Below are positions 24,050 through 34,589 of a DNA stretch of 64,000 nucleotides, piece after piece. The stretch is from Conoideocrella luteorostrata. Taxonomy: Eukaryota > Ascomycota > Sordariomycetes > Hypocreales > Clavicipitaceae. A model generated the notes under the pieces. It did no database searches and was not told the origin of the DNA. It worked only from the letters and a program-made list of their open reading frames with translations. Where the stretch lies: contig JASWJB010000028.1 of NCBI GenBank assembly GCA_032433595.1, positions 62,001-126,000 on the forward strand. The letters are read 5' to 3'. The position numbers and the translations under genes are program-made. Position 1 is the stretch's first letter; each line of letters starts with the position of its first letter.

Positions 24050-24921
24050 CACCGAAGTGCAATGTGGTGGTCGTAGTAATAACTAGGAGGAGTACTCCGT
24101 ACATACTATTAATATACAAACAACCACACTACAGTGCAGTACGACTGTACATGTTATTTACAGTAATATTCACTGTTTATTACCACAAATAGCATGGCCG
24201 ATCGCCACCTTGAGCCAGGGAGAGGGCTTAAGGGGATCTGCCCCTCAAGGGAACAACAATACTAGTACTAGTACGAAGGTATCTGTCTCTGGTACCGCGT
24301 TACTGTCTGCATACATGCATGCCAGACTAGTACTCCGTGTCACAATGGGCACGTAAAAGTGAGCAGGTGGCGTGTCGGAGGTTCAGGTAAACGGCCGGCC
24401 CTGATGTTGTTTCCCACCCCACATGCGACGCCAGAACATGCTAATTTCCCAGATTTGCCTGGCGCCATGACCAACGGGCGGCCCCCTTTCCTTGGATGTT
24501 GGTCCAATCCCCGATGTGGTTCTCACCATCGCTGCTCTTGTTCCTCCCGCTTTTGCACTCTACATCGTGCTGGCGTTTGTCTTCAACTTATTCGCGTTGC
24601 GTCCTTTCCAACAGAGAGTTCAGACTCTCTACCACGCTCCTTAGCCCAGGTCTCTCGCTTCATCACACTCGCTACTTCAAACCTTGTTTGACCGAGTCGC
24701 ACGACTTTCTATCCTACCTTACTTCAAGAGGTCAGTCTAATTGGATGTATAAGATACCAACTGCGTAGTTAGCATTCGATGCTGGCCTCAAAACAATTTG
24801 TCTTCTCTTGTAGTTATCAATCATAGGACGCCTCAATTTGAGAACGACTTCCGCACTTAACTTTACAAGAAACTCGACTGACTGCGACAAATAGGAAAAA
24901 ACTGGACGCTCGACATTCACA

Positions 24922-26300
24922 ATGAAGAATTTAGTTCAACTCACCGTCGTGGCTACTTTGGCCATTGGCGTCGCTGCCAATTCACACCAGCATCTGCACC
25001 GTCACGTTAAGAAGGAATCTGGCTCCAAGGTCCAGAAACGTGTTCCTGACGCTGTTATCGAATACGTCGCTGGCCCTACCGAGACTGTTTACCAGCTCGA
25101 CGGTAAGGTTCTAGACGCTCAAAAGGCTGCAGCTGGTTTGAAGCAAGGCGAGTTTGTCGTCGTCGGAGAAACGACCCCTACCTACACGCCGCCGCCGCCG
25201 CCGCCGCCGCCAAAGCCCACGAGCTCCAGCGTCCAGGCCTTAGGTGCTCAGTTCATTGAGAAACCCAGCTCTCCCCCGGCCCCTCTGGCCCCAAAGTCTA
25301 CTTCTCAACCTCCTCCACCGCCCCCGAAGAGCACTCAAGCCCCTAAGGCCAGTGCCGCAGGCGCCTCAAGCCTCTCAAGCTCTTCGAGCGGCGACTCTGG
25401 TCTCGATCGCAAGTTCCCCAGCGGTGAGATCAAGTGCTCTGTGTTTCCGTCTGAGTATGGTGCTGTCGCTGCATCGTGGCTTGGCTTGAAGGGATGGGTG
25501 GGTAAACAGGGCATGAAGGCGGGGTTCTCACTTAAAGCCGCTCTCTCGATCGACAGTATCACTACTGGCATCAAAGGCGAAGATTGCGACGAAAACTCCA
25601 TGTGCTCCTACGCTTGCCCAGTTGGATACCAGAAGACCCAATGGTCTCAGGCTCAGGGTGCTACGGGGCAGTCGATTGGCGGTCTTTACTGCAATAATGA
25701 TGGTTACCTCGAATTGACTCGCGCAAGCCACCCATACCTGTGCGAGCGTGGTGCTGGTGGTGTGTCTATTCAAAACGATCTGGATGTAGTTGTGTCCGCC
25801 TGCCGTACTGACTACCCGGGAACTGAGGCTATGGTTCTTCCCTTCATTGCTCAGCCCGGGGCGAGCGTGGAAGTGACCAACCCTGTCCAAAGCAAGTACT
25901 ATATTTGGCAGAACAAGAAAACTACTGCTCAATACTACATTAACAAGAGAGGTTACGGTCCGGAGGATGCCTGCGTTTGGAAGAGCTCTAAGGACGAATA
26001 CGGTGCTGGTGACAAAGCTCCTGCTATCCTCGGTGTTGGGGAGGACGATAATGGGATCACCTACATCTCCATCTTCCACAACGACCCCGTCTCCAAAGCT
26101 ACCCTAGACTTCAACATGGAGATCACTGGCGATGTAAACTTGAAATGCTCCTACATCAATGGAGTTTGGAGTGGTAATAATGGCTGCACAGTAAGTTTGC
26201 ACTGTCTGAAAGGCCCTGGTATATTATGCTATAATACTAACAGCCAATCTCATAGACTGCTATGCGGAAGGGTGGCAAGGCTGTGGTTCGCTACTTCTAG
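24922..26300 (+). CDS. SUN-family secreted cell-wall protein (Sim1/Sun4/Uth1 type)
   Basis: Join(24922..26190, 26256..26300), 437 residues. SUN proteins (GH132) are secreted or wall-bound proteins acting on beta-1,3-glucan and in septation and wall integrity. A signal peptide spans about residues 1-19 (MKNLVQLTVVATLAIGVAA), followed by the HRHVKKE and KRVPDAV basic sites that suggest Kex2-type processing. Proline-rich spacers lie at about 88-140 (eight consecutive Pro). The conserved SUN domain starts near residue 165 with FPSGEIKCSVFPSEYGA and includes CSYACPVGYQKTQWS and SIGGLYCNNDGYL, with the family's regularly spaced cysteines. The intron near the 3' end has a textbook TACTAAC branch site and a CATAG acceptor; the last exon adds TAMRKGGKAVVRYF. 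Reading through the intron instead would give an unrelated tail. Confidence 0.93.
25188..25211 (+). repeat. GCC triplet microsatellite coding poly-proline
   Basis: Seven or eight tandem GCC units encode the eight-proline run of the SUN-family protein. Such tracts vary in length between strains. Confidence 0.8.
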
Positions 26301-27525
26301 ACTCTCGATCGAGACTCAATTCCTGTTTCAGGCTTTACTTTTTGATCTTCGTGTGCATATTCTTCTCATTAAAGAAACTCATCGAGCATGGAGGTAGGGC
26401 TAGGACGGCTTAAGGCAGATTACGTGGCACCTATTTAGTCAAGACCTGGGTTGATCAGAAGAAATATGGCAGTTGGATATTGTGACAAGTCGAACGACGA
26501 GGAACCTTGTGCATCTTACTCTTCTTTACATTTTTGGCGGTCTTATACTCTCCTAACCCTTGGCTGGAAGCCCTCGCTTGCTTCGTGGTTGCTACGTGTA
26601 TTGCTATTTTTGTGTGATGCTTTTATTTTAGTTTGCTCACAATGTAGTCGAGTTTCTCCATTTGGACTAGTCTCTCATGCTTTGACTTTAGTAACATCAT
26701 GGTATTGTTTCACTTGGTGACCTCGGACGGCAGGACAAACGGATCAATTCAAGGATTGAGCATGCTGGTAAAATTGAACTCCCTCATGAATATATTAATG
26801 TGTGATACCCATAAGTTGACGACAGTTCCCGTAATGAGCTGACATCTGGCATATCAAAAAAACCAATGACATTACAGGATGATCTGGTTACATTCGAACC
26901 GTAGGCGAGGTTGTATTTAACATTAGCTTGCCAGTAAAGGATACTCGCTTAAATCATTACATGGTGCCTGATATTGTCATGGTTTCCCATTTTCCTTCGT
27001 CGTGAACCATTTCGTGTAACATGTTGTAATGACCCTTTCTCCGGCCAGAAGGACGTTTGGCGATCTAAATTATGGGGTGCACATAGACAATTTTTCCCTT
27101 TGATAAGCCATTTCCGTCATGAAGATGGTATTAAGATAATGGGCCTTCACATACTTTCCAATAGGGGTGAAAGTGTGGTACTCTTCCTTACAATCCATCC
27201 ACACTGTGAATAGAAGCTAGGTTTTTTTTATCAACGAGTGGCTATTATATGCCGACTAAACTTTCAGATTCGTGATGCCATGACTCTAGTCTCATCCACG
27301 GACAGCTATAAATTCCGCGGTGTGTATGTCTCGTGACACATGCCCTGTCAAATGCTCCTTGACCATCATATTGCAAGCTCAATTGTCGTATCTGTTGGAC
27401 AGTTCCGACGGCTACTGTGAGTCTCAGAAGAGCAGAACCCTATTCTTCGCGCTAACCGGAGTCCGGATTTTGGTCTTTGTTTCTTTTGACTGTGATATCC
27501 TTTATGTAATGTTTTTGCCAATGGT
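26301..27525. other. Intergenic region between convergent SUN gene and HOS2
   Basis: These 1.2 kb hold the two 3' ends. AT-rich, with no supported gene. A TATAAA at about 27308 on the plus strand points toward the HOS2 3' end, and a plus-strand open frame there is mostly antisense to HOS2; I give it no weight. Confidence 0.5.
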
Positions 27526-29025
27526 TCATAATTCCATCGGGGTCCCTACCCCAGCCTCACGAGCTCGTCGGAGTGCGCCGCTTCGCTCCTCATTCTCTTC
27601 TTTTAGTTTCTCCTCAACTTCCTGTCTAATAGCGCCAAGGTCAGGGGGAATAGCCTGCATTTGGACGCTTGGCGCAGCTTGGACGAAGCGAAGTTGCTCC
27701 GAAACGTGTTGGACAATTTCTTGTAAGCGCTTTTGGGGATTGCGATTCTGTCGAGGCTCGCCCAATATCTGCTCAAGAGTTGGAAATAGTGTATCCTGCC
27801 GAAATTGATCTCGCCAAGGGGTGTGTTGAGGAAGCACAGAGCTAATATTGTCCTGGCATCCTATCGCGATACTAGTTTCATAAGTCCAGGCGCGAGCAAC
27901 GTTACGGGGCGTGTAACCTCCACCTCCGAAGAGGACGAGCGGAAGGCCCATCTTCTTGCAGAATTCGACACATGCACCGTGTCCCTGTACTTGAAGGTTG
28001 AAGCGACCTAGACGATCTCCGGCAAGAGAGTCCGCACCGCATTGGAGTGCTATGGCACTTGGGCGGAACTTCTCGACGATCTTGCCTATAATAGAGTTAA
28101 AAAGCATGTCATACTGCTCATCGGTGATACCGTCATTCAGGGGAACATTGACTGCATGATGGGCACCAGGGTTGTGCTCGTTCTTCGGGCCGTTGTCGTC
28201 TAGTGCTCCAGTGCCAGGGAAGAAATTGTTAGGGTCATATTTGTGAAAGGACACAGTCATGACACGATCCGTAGAGAAGAAGGCCTCTTCAACACCGTCC
28301 CCATGATGCACATCAATATCGACATAAAGGACGCGTGGATAGAAACGCAGGAGCTCGAGAATGGCAATGACAATATCATTGATATAGCAGAAACCGGATG
28401 CTTCAGCTCTTTTGGCATGGTGGAGGCCACCACCCCACGCAATAGCAATGTCCGACTGGTTCGCAGTGATCTTGCGTGCCGCGTCAAGCGCACCACCGGC
28501 AGACATGGAGCAATAGTCGTACAACCCGTCAAAAAGTGGACAATCGGAGCCGCCTAGATTGAACTTAAGGTCAGGGTTCTGGTTCTCAAGATCTCGCGGA
28601 ACAGGTTCGGGTAAGACGGTGCCGAGAAAATCAAGATAGTCAGTGGAATGAAATGAAGCCAGCTCTTCATATGTTGCGGCACGCGAAATGTAATTGTCCA
28701 TAGCAAAAGACATGCCATACGAATAGATCAGACTTTTGGAAAGTGTGAGGCGCCAGGGCTTCATGGGATGTGTCATGCCGAAATGATGCTTCTCCATTTC
28801 CGGGTTGCAATGAAACGAGACATTATAGCCCTTGGGTCGAGTTATACCCGATTCTTCGGCGTGGCGCTTGCACTTGTTATAGAACTTCGCGTTGTCCATC
28901 TCGCTGGCATGTCCAAGACTAGTATTGCTATATTCCTCAATGACGGCATCGTCGTTATCGACATCCGGTTTATGAGGTAAGTAGTTTGGCTTTGGCACGC
29001 GGAATCGGTAAGGATTTATGTCCAT
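27526..29025 (-). CDS. HOS2: Class I histone deacetylase, Hos2/HosA type
   Basis: Single exon, 499 residues. It removes acetyl groups from histone lysines; yeast Hos2 is the catalytic subunit of the Set3 complex, and Aspergillus HosA regulates development and secondary metabolism. The GYNVSFHCNPEMEKHHFGMTHPMKPWRL opening (read as two blocks) marks the Hos2 group rather than Rpd3. Active-site residues are intact: WGGGLHHAKR with the His pair at 202-203, YVDIDVHHGDGV giving zinc ligands Asp238 and His240, Asp332 in CGADSL, and the transition-state Tyr371 in GGGGYTPRN. The C-terminus is a charged coil (EEVEEKLKEENEERSG). Divergent from the ING/PHD gene YNG2, 1.65 kb apart. Confidence 0.95.
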   Translation of the reverse strand: MDINPYRFRVPKPNYLPHKPDVDNDDAVIEEYSNTSLGHASEMDNAKFYNKCKRHAEESGITRPKGYNVSFHCNPEMEKHHFGMTHPMKPWRLTLSKSLIYSYGMSFAMDNYISRAATYEELASFHSTDYLDFLGTVLPEPVPRDLENQNPDLKFNLGGSDCPLFDGLYDYCSMSAGGALDAARKITANQSDIAIAWGGGLHHAKRAEASGFCYINDIVIAILELLRFYPRVLYVDIDVHHGDGVEEAFFSTDRVMTVSFHKYDPNNFFPGTGALDDNGPKNEHNPGAHHAVNVPLNDGITDEQYDMLFNSIIGKIVEKFRPSAIALQCGADSLAGDRLGRFNLQVQGHGACVEFCKKMGLPLVLFGGGGYTPRNVARAWTYETSIAIGCQDNISSVLPQHTPWRDQFRQDTLFPTLEQILGEPRQNRNPQKRLQEIVQHVSEQLRFVQAAPSVQMQAIPPDLGAIRQEVEEKLKEENEERSGALRRAREAGVGTPMEL

Positions 29026-30680
29026 GGCTATGGCCTATATTGAGGCAATTTCCCAGGGCAAGTCCTTGTCGATGAGGCAACTGAAGCTTCGTTCCACGGA
29101 CGGATATATTTCATGACAATGCAGAGGTTAGTCAGTGCTGGAGTAGTTATGAGGTCGCAGACCTTGTCTAGCGTATTTGTGGGGCGTTGTTGTGTACATA
29201 TCTGGACAGCACTGCGGAGCATCCAGGACGGACATGAAAGCCTGGCCTGTGTCCACGCGGCATGTCTTCTGTGCTGGCCGCATCGACTCAACTGTAGTTA
29301 TGGCCTTTCCGCTTGCGGTACCTTAAATGGGCAGGCGGATTAATGCGAATGCGAGGCATGGAGGATTTTTTATTTGGTTCCAGAGCAGCTATTAATGAGT
29401 AATTGCATTCAAAATGAGTAGCAAAGTCAATGCCGCTTGGAAGTGTTCTGGGTGGCCAAACACAAAAACCTCCGTAGCTGCTGGGTCGAATGTAGTCAAT
29501 AGCACAAGGGCGTTGAAGGCGAGACGCACAGGTAAGGAGCTTCGGTAGGAAGTAACCCGTGGTTGATGGACTGAGTATAAAGAGCATCAGCCTTTTACGG
29601 TACAAACTTGAAACCTAGAATATTATGCCAAGTCAAGGTCTATTGTCTACTGTCTAGTGCGTTGTAGCTCCAAGTGCATTGCCGACTCTCCAACGAGGCC
29701 CGACTTTCTGGGGCTGATGCCGCTGGGCCAATCTCTGCCAGCTAGTTGTATTTGGTCATCAGCGAGAACTCTCCCCCATTGTACAAATCTTATCGCAACT
29801 TCAACCAGACCTCTCTCTCTACTCTTTCTCTCCCCAGTCCAGCTCTACCACCACGCACCATCGCTATTGCAAGATATCAGCAATTTTGTCCGCTGCGAGT
29901 TTTATCAAGCAATCTGTTCTAGGGACTGTCGCTAAGAAGGTGTTACTTCTAAATCTTTACATTGGGTGAGTTCTCTCGCAAGTCAGCGCTGCCGAGTTCC
30001 GGTCTGCATTCGCACCCAGGACACCTGCCGTCTCTTCTTGCCTACACCTACAATCCTTGTCAAAGTGTTTTGGCTTTAAAAAGGGACCTTTGTTTCAATT
30101 TGCTGGAAATAAATTCCCAACAACTGCTCGCGAGGAGGCAGACAGTTTATCGCTCCCTTACGCCTACTTTACTTATCTGTTGCCTGTCCATCAAACCGCT
30201 AGCAATTCCCGGCGTGCGGGACCTCTTGGTGCGCAGTGCCAGCGGATATCTGCTGCTATCGGTACCTAGCTAGGTACCTCGCCCAAGTGGCCCTGCACAA
30301 AGGCGGCATTGCAACAAGTGACCTAGATTGGCAAACCTAGGCAAGCCGCTTTAACGTTCGCACCTCGAACTCCTCCACTGCAAACGAAGGCCTCACGCGA
30401 AGGGCCTCATGTTCATATTCTCTACTTGTTTAGTAACCTTTTATCGTCTTGGTTGCATTGCACCTATTATTCTTAGAACCGTTTTATGGTTTACTCTTGC
30501 CACCTCGTTATATGCTAGCATCTCGTTCTGAACCACAATTTTCCATAGCGCTGATGCGCGGCGCCACATTACTGAATTTTGTTGTTGTTTTATTCTCAAT
30601 AATCCGCATTTTGAAGTGCGCTTCGTCAAGCCTTTTCTTGAAGGAGGGGATTTGTTTTTTTCCTGCAAAAAGTTAACATC
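29026..30680. promoter_or_regulatory. Divergent HOS2/YNG2 upstream region
   Basis: These 1.65 kb separate two chromatin genes read in opposite directions. On the YNG2 side a long pyrimidine-rich tract (about 29804-29850, CTCTCTCT and CTTTCTCTCCCC) looks like a core promoter or leader. A GTGAGT donor at about 29966 suggests an intron in a long YNG2 leader, though no acceptor can be chosen with confidence. An 18-nt perfect palindrome lies at 30261-30278. No protein-coding exon is supported. Confidence 0.5.
30261..30278. repeat. Perfect 18-nt palindrome GGTACCTAGCTAGGTACC
   Basis: Fully self-complementary over 18 bases in the YNG2 leader or promoter. A related palindrome with a CCTAGG core is found at 5659-5672 upstream of enolase. 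Confidence 0.85.
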
Positions 30681-32009
30681 ATGCCCAGAGACGATCTTTC
30701 CATCGATTTTGTGCAGAGGATGCCGCAAGCAGAGCCTCTTGACCCTGGGTTGATCCTAGATGACTGGGTCAATCGTGTCCAAAATTTGCCCGAAGAAATC
30801 CGCTTCATACACGAAGAAATCACCGACAAGGATCGCCAATACAATGAATGTATCCGTATGATAGAAGACCGAGATGGCAAGATACAGAAATGGATCAAAT
30901 CTAATGGTAGTCACGAACCGAACCCAAAAGAAGATTTATTGCGCGCTCAGATCCGAGATAACTTCGCCAAGGCCGACAAGCTTGCGCAGGACAAGATTGC
31001 CCTCACACAGAAACTTCAGCTCACCATGGATAAGCATCTGAGAAGCATCGACATCCAGATAAAACTACTATACGATCGTGCCGAACCTGGATTTACAGAC
31101 CCCGATGAAGTGCCTTCGCTGTTACGCGCCAGTGCCGCCAACCACACAGCGCCGTCAATCCGAGCCATAAACCCCTCTGCTAGTATAACAGCCACAGGGC
31201 CCCCGGCGGCCGCGATAGCGACATCTCACAGCAATCCGGTAACTACAAGACTGCCAGCGCATCCACATATTCGACACGCTCAAGCTCAACAGACTGGAAC
31301 ACAACATCCTGCTTCTGCACCAGTCACACCGGCAGCCAGCATGATTCTTAACAGGCAACGCGAAAGCTCCGCTGGTCCAGTGACGAAGCGTGGCCCTCGA
31401 GCAAATACCGGTACCGGAAACGCCCCTACCACGTCGAGTGGTCTTGCCAGGCATTCGTCAGTTGGCCCCGGCACTCCCAAAGGGTCAAGTGCTCCCAGTG
31501 TTAGTGGCCCAGTAAGGGCTGGTAGCGCTGGGCCACGATCAAGTTCGGCGAAAGCAAACTCAAATGCTGGAAGTCGCCGAGGAACACCGACTGCAGGATC
31601 GCGGAAGAAACCCCCTAATAAATCCTCATTGTCTCGTGTAAAAAAGGCCTCGGCACGAAACTCACCAGCCTCAACCGCGGACAGTGATCTATCAGAAGCA
31701 GGAAGCTTGAGCGGTGATGAGGTGGACGCTGTGGATGGCCGGTCGAGAGGTACACCTAATGCAGATGTTAAGGATGCTGATGGTGACGATGCCATGGGAG
31801 ACGCTGATGATGACGATGATGAGGGTGGTGATGACAAGAAGTACTGTCTGTGCCATAATGTAAGCTATGGTGATATGGTCGCTTGTGACAACGACAACTG
31901 CCCTTATGAGTGGTTCCACTGGTCATGTGTTGGGCTGAAAAGTGAACCTAATGGTACTTGGTACTGCCCAGTCTGCACAGAGAAAAAAAACCAGCACAAA
32001 GCAAAATAA
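30681..32009 (+). CDS. YNG2: ING-family PHD-finger protein, Yng2-like NuA4 subunit
   Basis: Single exon, 442 residues. Yng2 is the ING subunit of the NuA4 histone H4 acetyltransferase and reads H3K4 methylation. The N-terminal ING helix region (about residues 20-135) has [38 protein letters not shown] and [18 protein letters not shown] long Ala/Ser/Thr/Gly-rich linker with basic patches follows, then an acidic run ([14 protein letters not shown]). The C-terminal PHD finger (about 388-437) has [28 protein letters not shown] and WYCPVC, with all C4HC3 zinc ligands and the aromatic-cage Tyr and Trp typical of H3K4me3 readers. Pho23 (Rpd3 complex) is the main alternative, but the N-terminal block matches Yng2 better. 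Divergent from HOS2. Confidence 0.88.
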   Translation: MPRDDLSIDFVQRMPQAEPLDPGLILDDWVNRVQNLPEEIRFIHEEITDKDRQYNECIRMIEDRDGKIQKWIKSNGSHEPNPKEDLLRAQIRDNFAKADKLAQDKIALTQKLQLTMDKHLRSIDIQIKLLYDRAEPGFTDPDEVPSLLRASAANHTAPSIRAINPSASITATGPPAAAIATSHSNPVTTRLPAHPHIRHAQAQQTGTQHPASAPVTPAASMILNRQRESSAGPVTKRGPRANTGTGNAPTTSSGLARHSSVGPGTPKGSSAPSVSGPVRAGSAGPRSSSAKANSNAGSRRGTPTAGSRKKPPNKSSLSRVKKASARNSPASTADSDLSEAGSLSGDEVDAVDGRSRGTPNADVKDADGDDAMGDADDDDDEGGDDKKYCLCHNVSYGDMVACDNDNCPYEWFHWSCVGLKSEPNGTWYCPVCTEKKNQHKAK

Positions 32010-32318
32010 ACGACGCCGTTAACGTAGGCTGGCAGAGGACTTTCATGCCTGTCGCCAGACTGATGAGAACGAACTTTGTACTATCTAGGAGAGTAGGGCG
32101 TGCAGGAAAACACATTAGTATTATTGTCGTTTGGGGGAGAGATGGTGTATACCCGGTGTTTTGAAGTTATGGTTCCCCCATTCACAGGAAGAAAGACGCT
32201 CGAGATGAGATGATGCCCGTGCCGCAACTGAATGGTATTTCATGAATCACGAATGTAGAAGGTTTTGCTTGACTTTCTACGTATTATTTGACTCCAGACA
32301 TGGTATGCTTTGAACTTC
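32010..32318. other. Intergenic region between convergent YNG2 and HPM1
   Basis: These 309 bases hold the 3' UTRs of the two genes; nothing else seen. Confidence 0.5.
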
Positions 32319-33582
32319 TTACGTATAAACGCAATGAACAACCCCTCTCCTGACACCTTCAACCTCCTCTCGCAATCCTGTGACAAGTGCACCCCTTGTC
32401 TGCAACTTGTCCACCAAGTCGTCCAAAGAACCACCAACGCCAAAGTAAATTCTTTTAGCAGCTACCCAGGCAGCCGCATCAGCAGAAAAGGTATTTGCCT
32501 CGCGCGCCAATATAGACAAAACCATCTCTGTGAATGTCTGCAGAGCAAATGGAGAATATATTGTTTCCGCGCCCAAGAGAAGAGTAACAGGCTGTTCAGT
32601 AGTAATATCAGGACCGGGCAACGAATATAGTAGTTTGATAAAGTCAGGAGACCAGCCGCCTGAGAGGAATGAAATATGAATGTTGTGGCTGAAGAGATAG
32701 GCCGTAAACCCGTCGAGGATGACTGGAGTCAGTTCTAGCTCTCCCTCTATTGACAAGGCGTCTTGAAGAACAGGCAAGGTTTTCTGATGATACAAAGCCC
32801 ATGTGAGGATACAATTGGGTAAAGTAACAAGTTGGAGAACAGATGGATTATAGTCGGCCAGAATGAAAGAAAAAAATCGGCGTTTTGATAGGGGTGACTC
32901 CAACATCATGGCCCATTGAAACGTAGCCAGTGAAGGTAAGGCGGTTCCACAGCCAAGCTTGTACATAATGCTGTCAGCAATGGATGCGATTTCAGGCGAA
33001 GTTGATAAGAAATCATTTTGAACTCAGAGGTTTCCCTTGACGAATTACCATGTAGGTTTTAAGTAGTGAAGTAAACATGATGGCAGAGATTAAACTATGT
33101 TATCAACGTACCTCAATGATGCGAGCAGACTTGTTATCCCACGAATTCGGATGATTCTTCTCCGCCAGCACCTTAACAAGATCCACGCTGCTTTCCCAGC
33201 TCTTGAACCCGCCTTCGTAAACGCCAGTTTTGACATCATGATCGCCCAATCCTTCGCCTGAAGTTCCCTCATCTTCCTCCGCCTCAGCCATAAGCTGAAC
33301 TCGGACATCCCAAAGCTCTCGACGTGGAAGCTTTATTGTCTGCCCATCGTCAAGGACTATATCTAAAGTATTGTATGCGATCTTGGAGGGCATATTAGAT
33401 AACATTTGTTTCAAGTCATGGTGTACAGGTGGAAGCTGTGGCTTTCCAGGAACAGGAAAAGCACTAGCTTTGCCTGGTTCTTTTTCTGGTTGTTGTTGAG
33501 GCTGGTTGCATGGTGAAAGCGAAGCTTGATCTCCCGGACTGGCTTCTATGTCATCACCAGAAAACTCGAATGAAAATGACAT
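32319..33582 (-). CDS. HPM1: Protein-histidine N-methyltransferase Hpm1 (METTL18 family)
   Basis: Complement(join(32319..32957, 33112..33582)), 369 residues. Yeast Hpm1 methylates a histidine of ribosomal protein uL3. The N-terminal part ends with YEGGFKSWESSVDLVKVL, the family's pre-motif I helix, then SARIIE at the end of exon 1. Exon 2 opens with LGCGTALPSL, the SAM-binding glycine-rich motif I, so the intron splits the binding site. LILADYNPSVLQLVTLPN-like (ADYNPSVLQL) and LLLGAETIYSP follow as later SAM-fold motifs. The 154-bp intron has a GTACGT donor, a CTGAC branch site and an ACAAG acceptor. Head to head with SDHAF3, 316 bp apart. Confidence 0.9.
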
Positions 33583-33898
33583 GGCACACAAAAGAATTTG
33601 GCCTTTCTTTTGTTTGAAACTTTCTGCCGAGCTGTGTCTCACTCAATGCTGGCATCAGTGGTGAAGTTTGTGCATGTGGAAATTCCTTGTGGGGCCGCTT
33701 AATCGGGTCCAAGTCTGACTGACTGGCTGTCGCTATCACCATCCTTTACTCCGTACTCCATTGTTGACATACGGAGCTGCCTCCATACTCCTCGTAAGAT
33801 TTCCACTGAAAAGCTGGATCAAAACCAATTTAGTGTTCGCCCTATTATCATTCCATCGCAATCCCTGTGATTTGCATTCAATCACATGAGTCCTTGCA
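33583..33898. promoter_or_regulatory. Divergent HPM1/SDHAF3 promoter region
   Basis: The 316 bases contain TACTCCGTACTCC at about 33747-33759 and, 15 bases later, ATACGGAG at about 33771, so an inverted pair of the dispersed CGGAG motif lies near the middle. This is one of the few places where the motif lies in a compact shared promoter. Confidence 0.5.
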
Positions 33899-34451
33899 AT
33901 GCGTCCTTCAATAGCACTGTCGGCTACCGCAGCGGCCCAAAATGGCTTGAGACAAAACAGTAACGCCTTGCTGCCCTCCATTCCTCTGTACAGGCGACTG
34001 CTACGAGCCCATCGGAAGCATCTACCTCGTCAAATGCGCATTCTGGGAGACGAATACATCAAGGCCGAATTTAGGCTCCACCGTAAGGTTGACAATCCGG
34101 CTCATCTGGTATGTTAAAATGTTAAGACTAAGGAAATGGGCCGTGTACCGGAAGGCTTTATCTGAGACCTCCTGTGGTTAAAAGCATCAGCTCATTCTCC
34201 GCTTATGCACCTACAGATCGGGTTTCTCACTGAATGGCAATTGTATGCGCAAAAGATCGAGGGCGACTCCTGGGTTGGTGGGAAGATTGACGAGGGGAAA
34301 CTCCAAAAGATGAGCGGTATGTGTGACGTGCCCGATTGGCGCATGGCTTTTACTGACAATGGAGTGAATAACAGACGAGCAAATTCACCAGCTTTATAAA
34401 TTGATGCAAGCGATACAGCATCGAAGCGAGGATGGTCAATCGGATGTCTAG
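33899..34451 (+). CDS. SDH7: Succinate dehydrogenase assembly factor 3 (Acn9/Sdh7)
   Basis: Join(33899..34108, 34217..34316, 34375..34451), 128 residues. SDHAF3 is a mitochondrial-matrix LYR protein that protects and matures the iron-sulfur subunit of complex II. The LYR tripeptide is at residues 30-32 (SIPLYRRLLRAHRK). It is followed by MRILGDEYIKAEFRLHRKVDNP, then across intron 1 HLIGFLTEWQLYAQKIEGD, and in the last exon DEQIHQLYKLMQAI. The N-terminal 25 residues are Ala/Arg/Asn-rich without acidic residues, fitting a targeting peptide. The second intron splits an Asp codon (G|AC) and has a CTGAC branch site. Length is normal for the family. Confidence 0.93.
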
Positions 34452-34589
34452 AATGACGGCACGACTATGTAATTGTAAAACGCTCAGTACTGCATTGAAT
34501 ATATGATTATCAACATGATTAGGCAATACTAATAAATATTCGGATTGTACTTTATTGCTAAGCTTTTATCGCCATGTTCTACTAAAATG

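Larger units (their letters stand above)
18722..24921. other. 6.2-kb gene desert rich in CGGAGTA/TACTCCG palindromes
   Basis: No open frame here has a recognisable domain or joins to another through plausible splice sites. The stretch holds the divergent upstream regions of the C2H2 gene and the SUN-family gene. About twenty copies of CGGAGTA or its complement lie between 19804 and 24335. Examples are TACGGAGTA at 19804-19812, TACTCCGTA at 19824-19832, a CGGAGTACTCCG palindrome at 20466-20477 and a perfect 16-nt palindrome at 24034-24049. A weak tRNA-like A-box/B-box pair lies at about 22270-22325. A CCAAT box (gtCCAATcc) at about 24504 and a C/T-rich leader precede the SUN gene. Confidence 0.6.

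Noticed and set aside
27320..27808. Plus-strand 162-codon frame preceded by TATAAA at about 27308
   Set aside because: Most of it is antisense to the conserved 3' end of HOS2 and the composition (runs of Ser/Arg/Cys) is that of a shadow frame.
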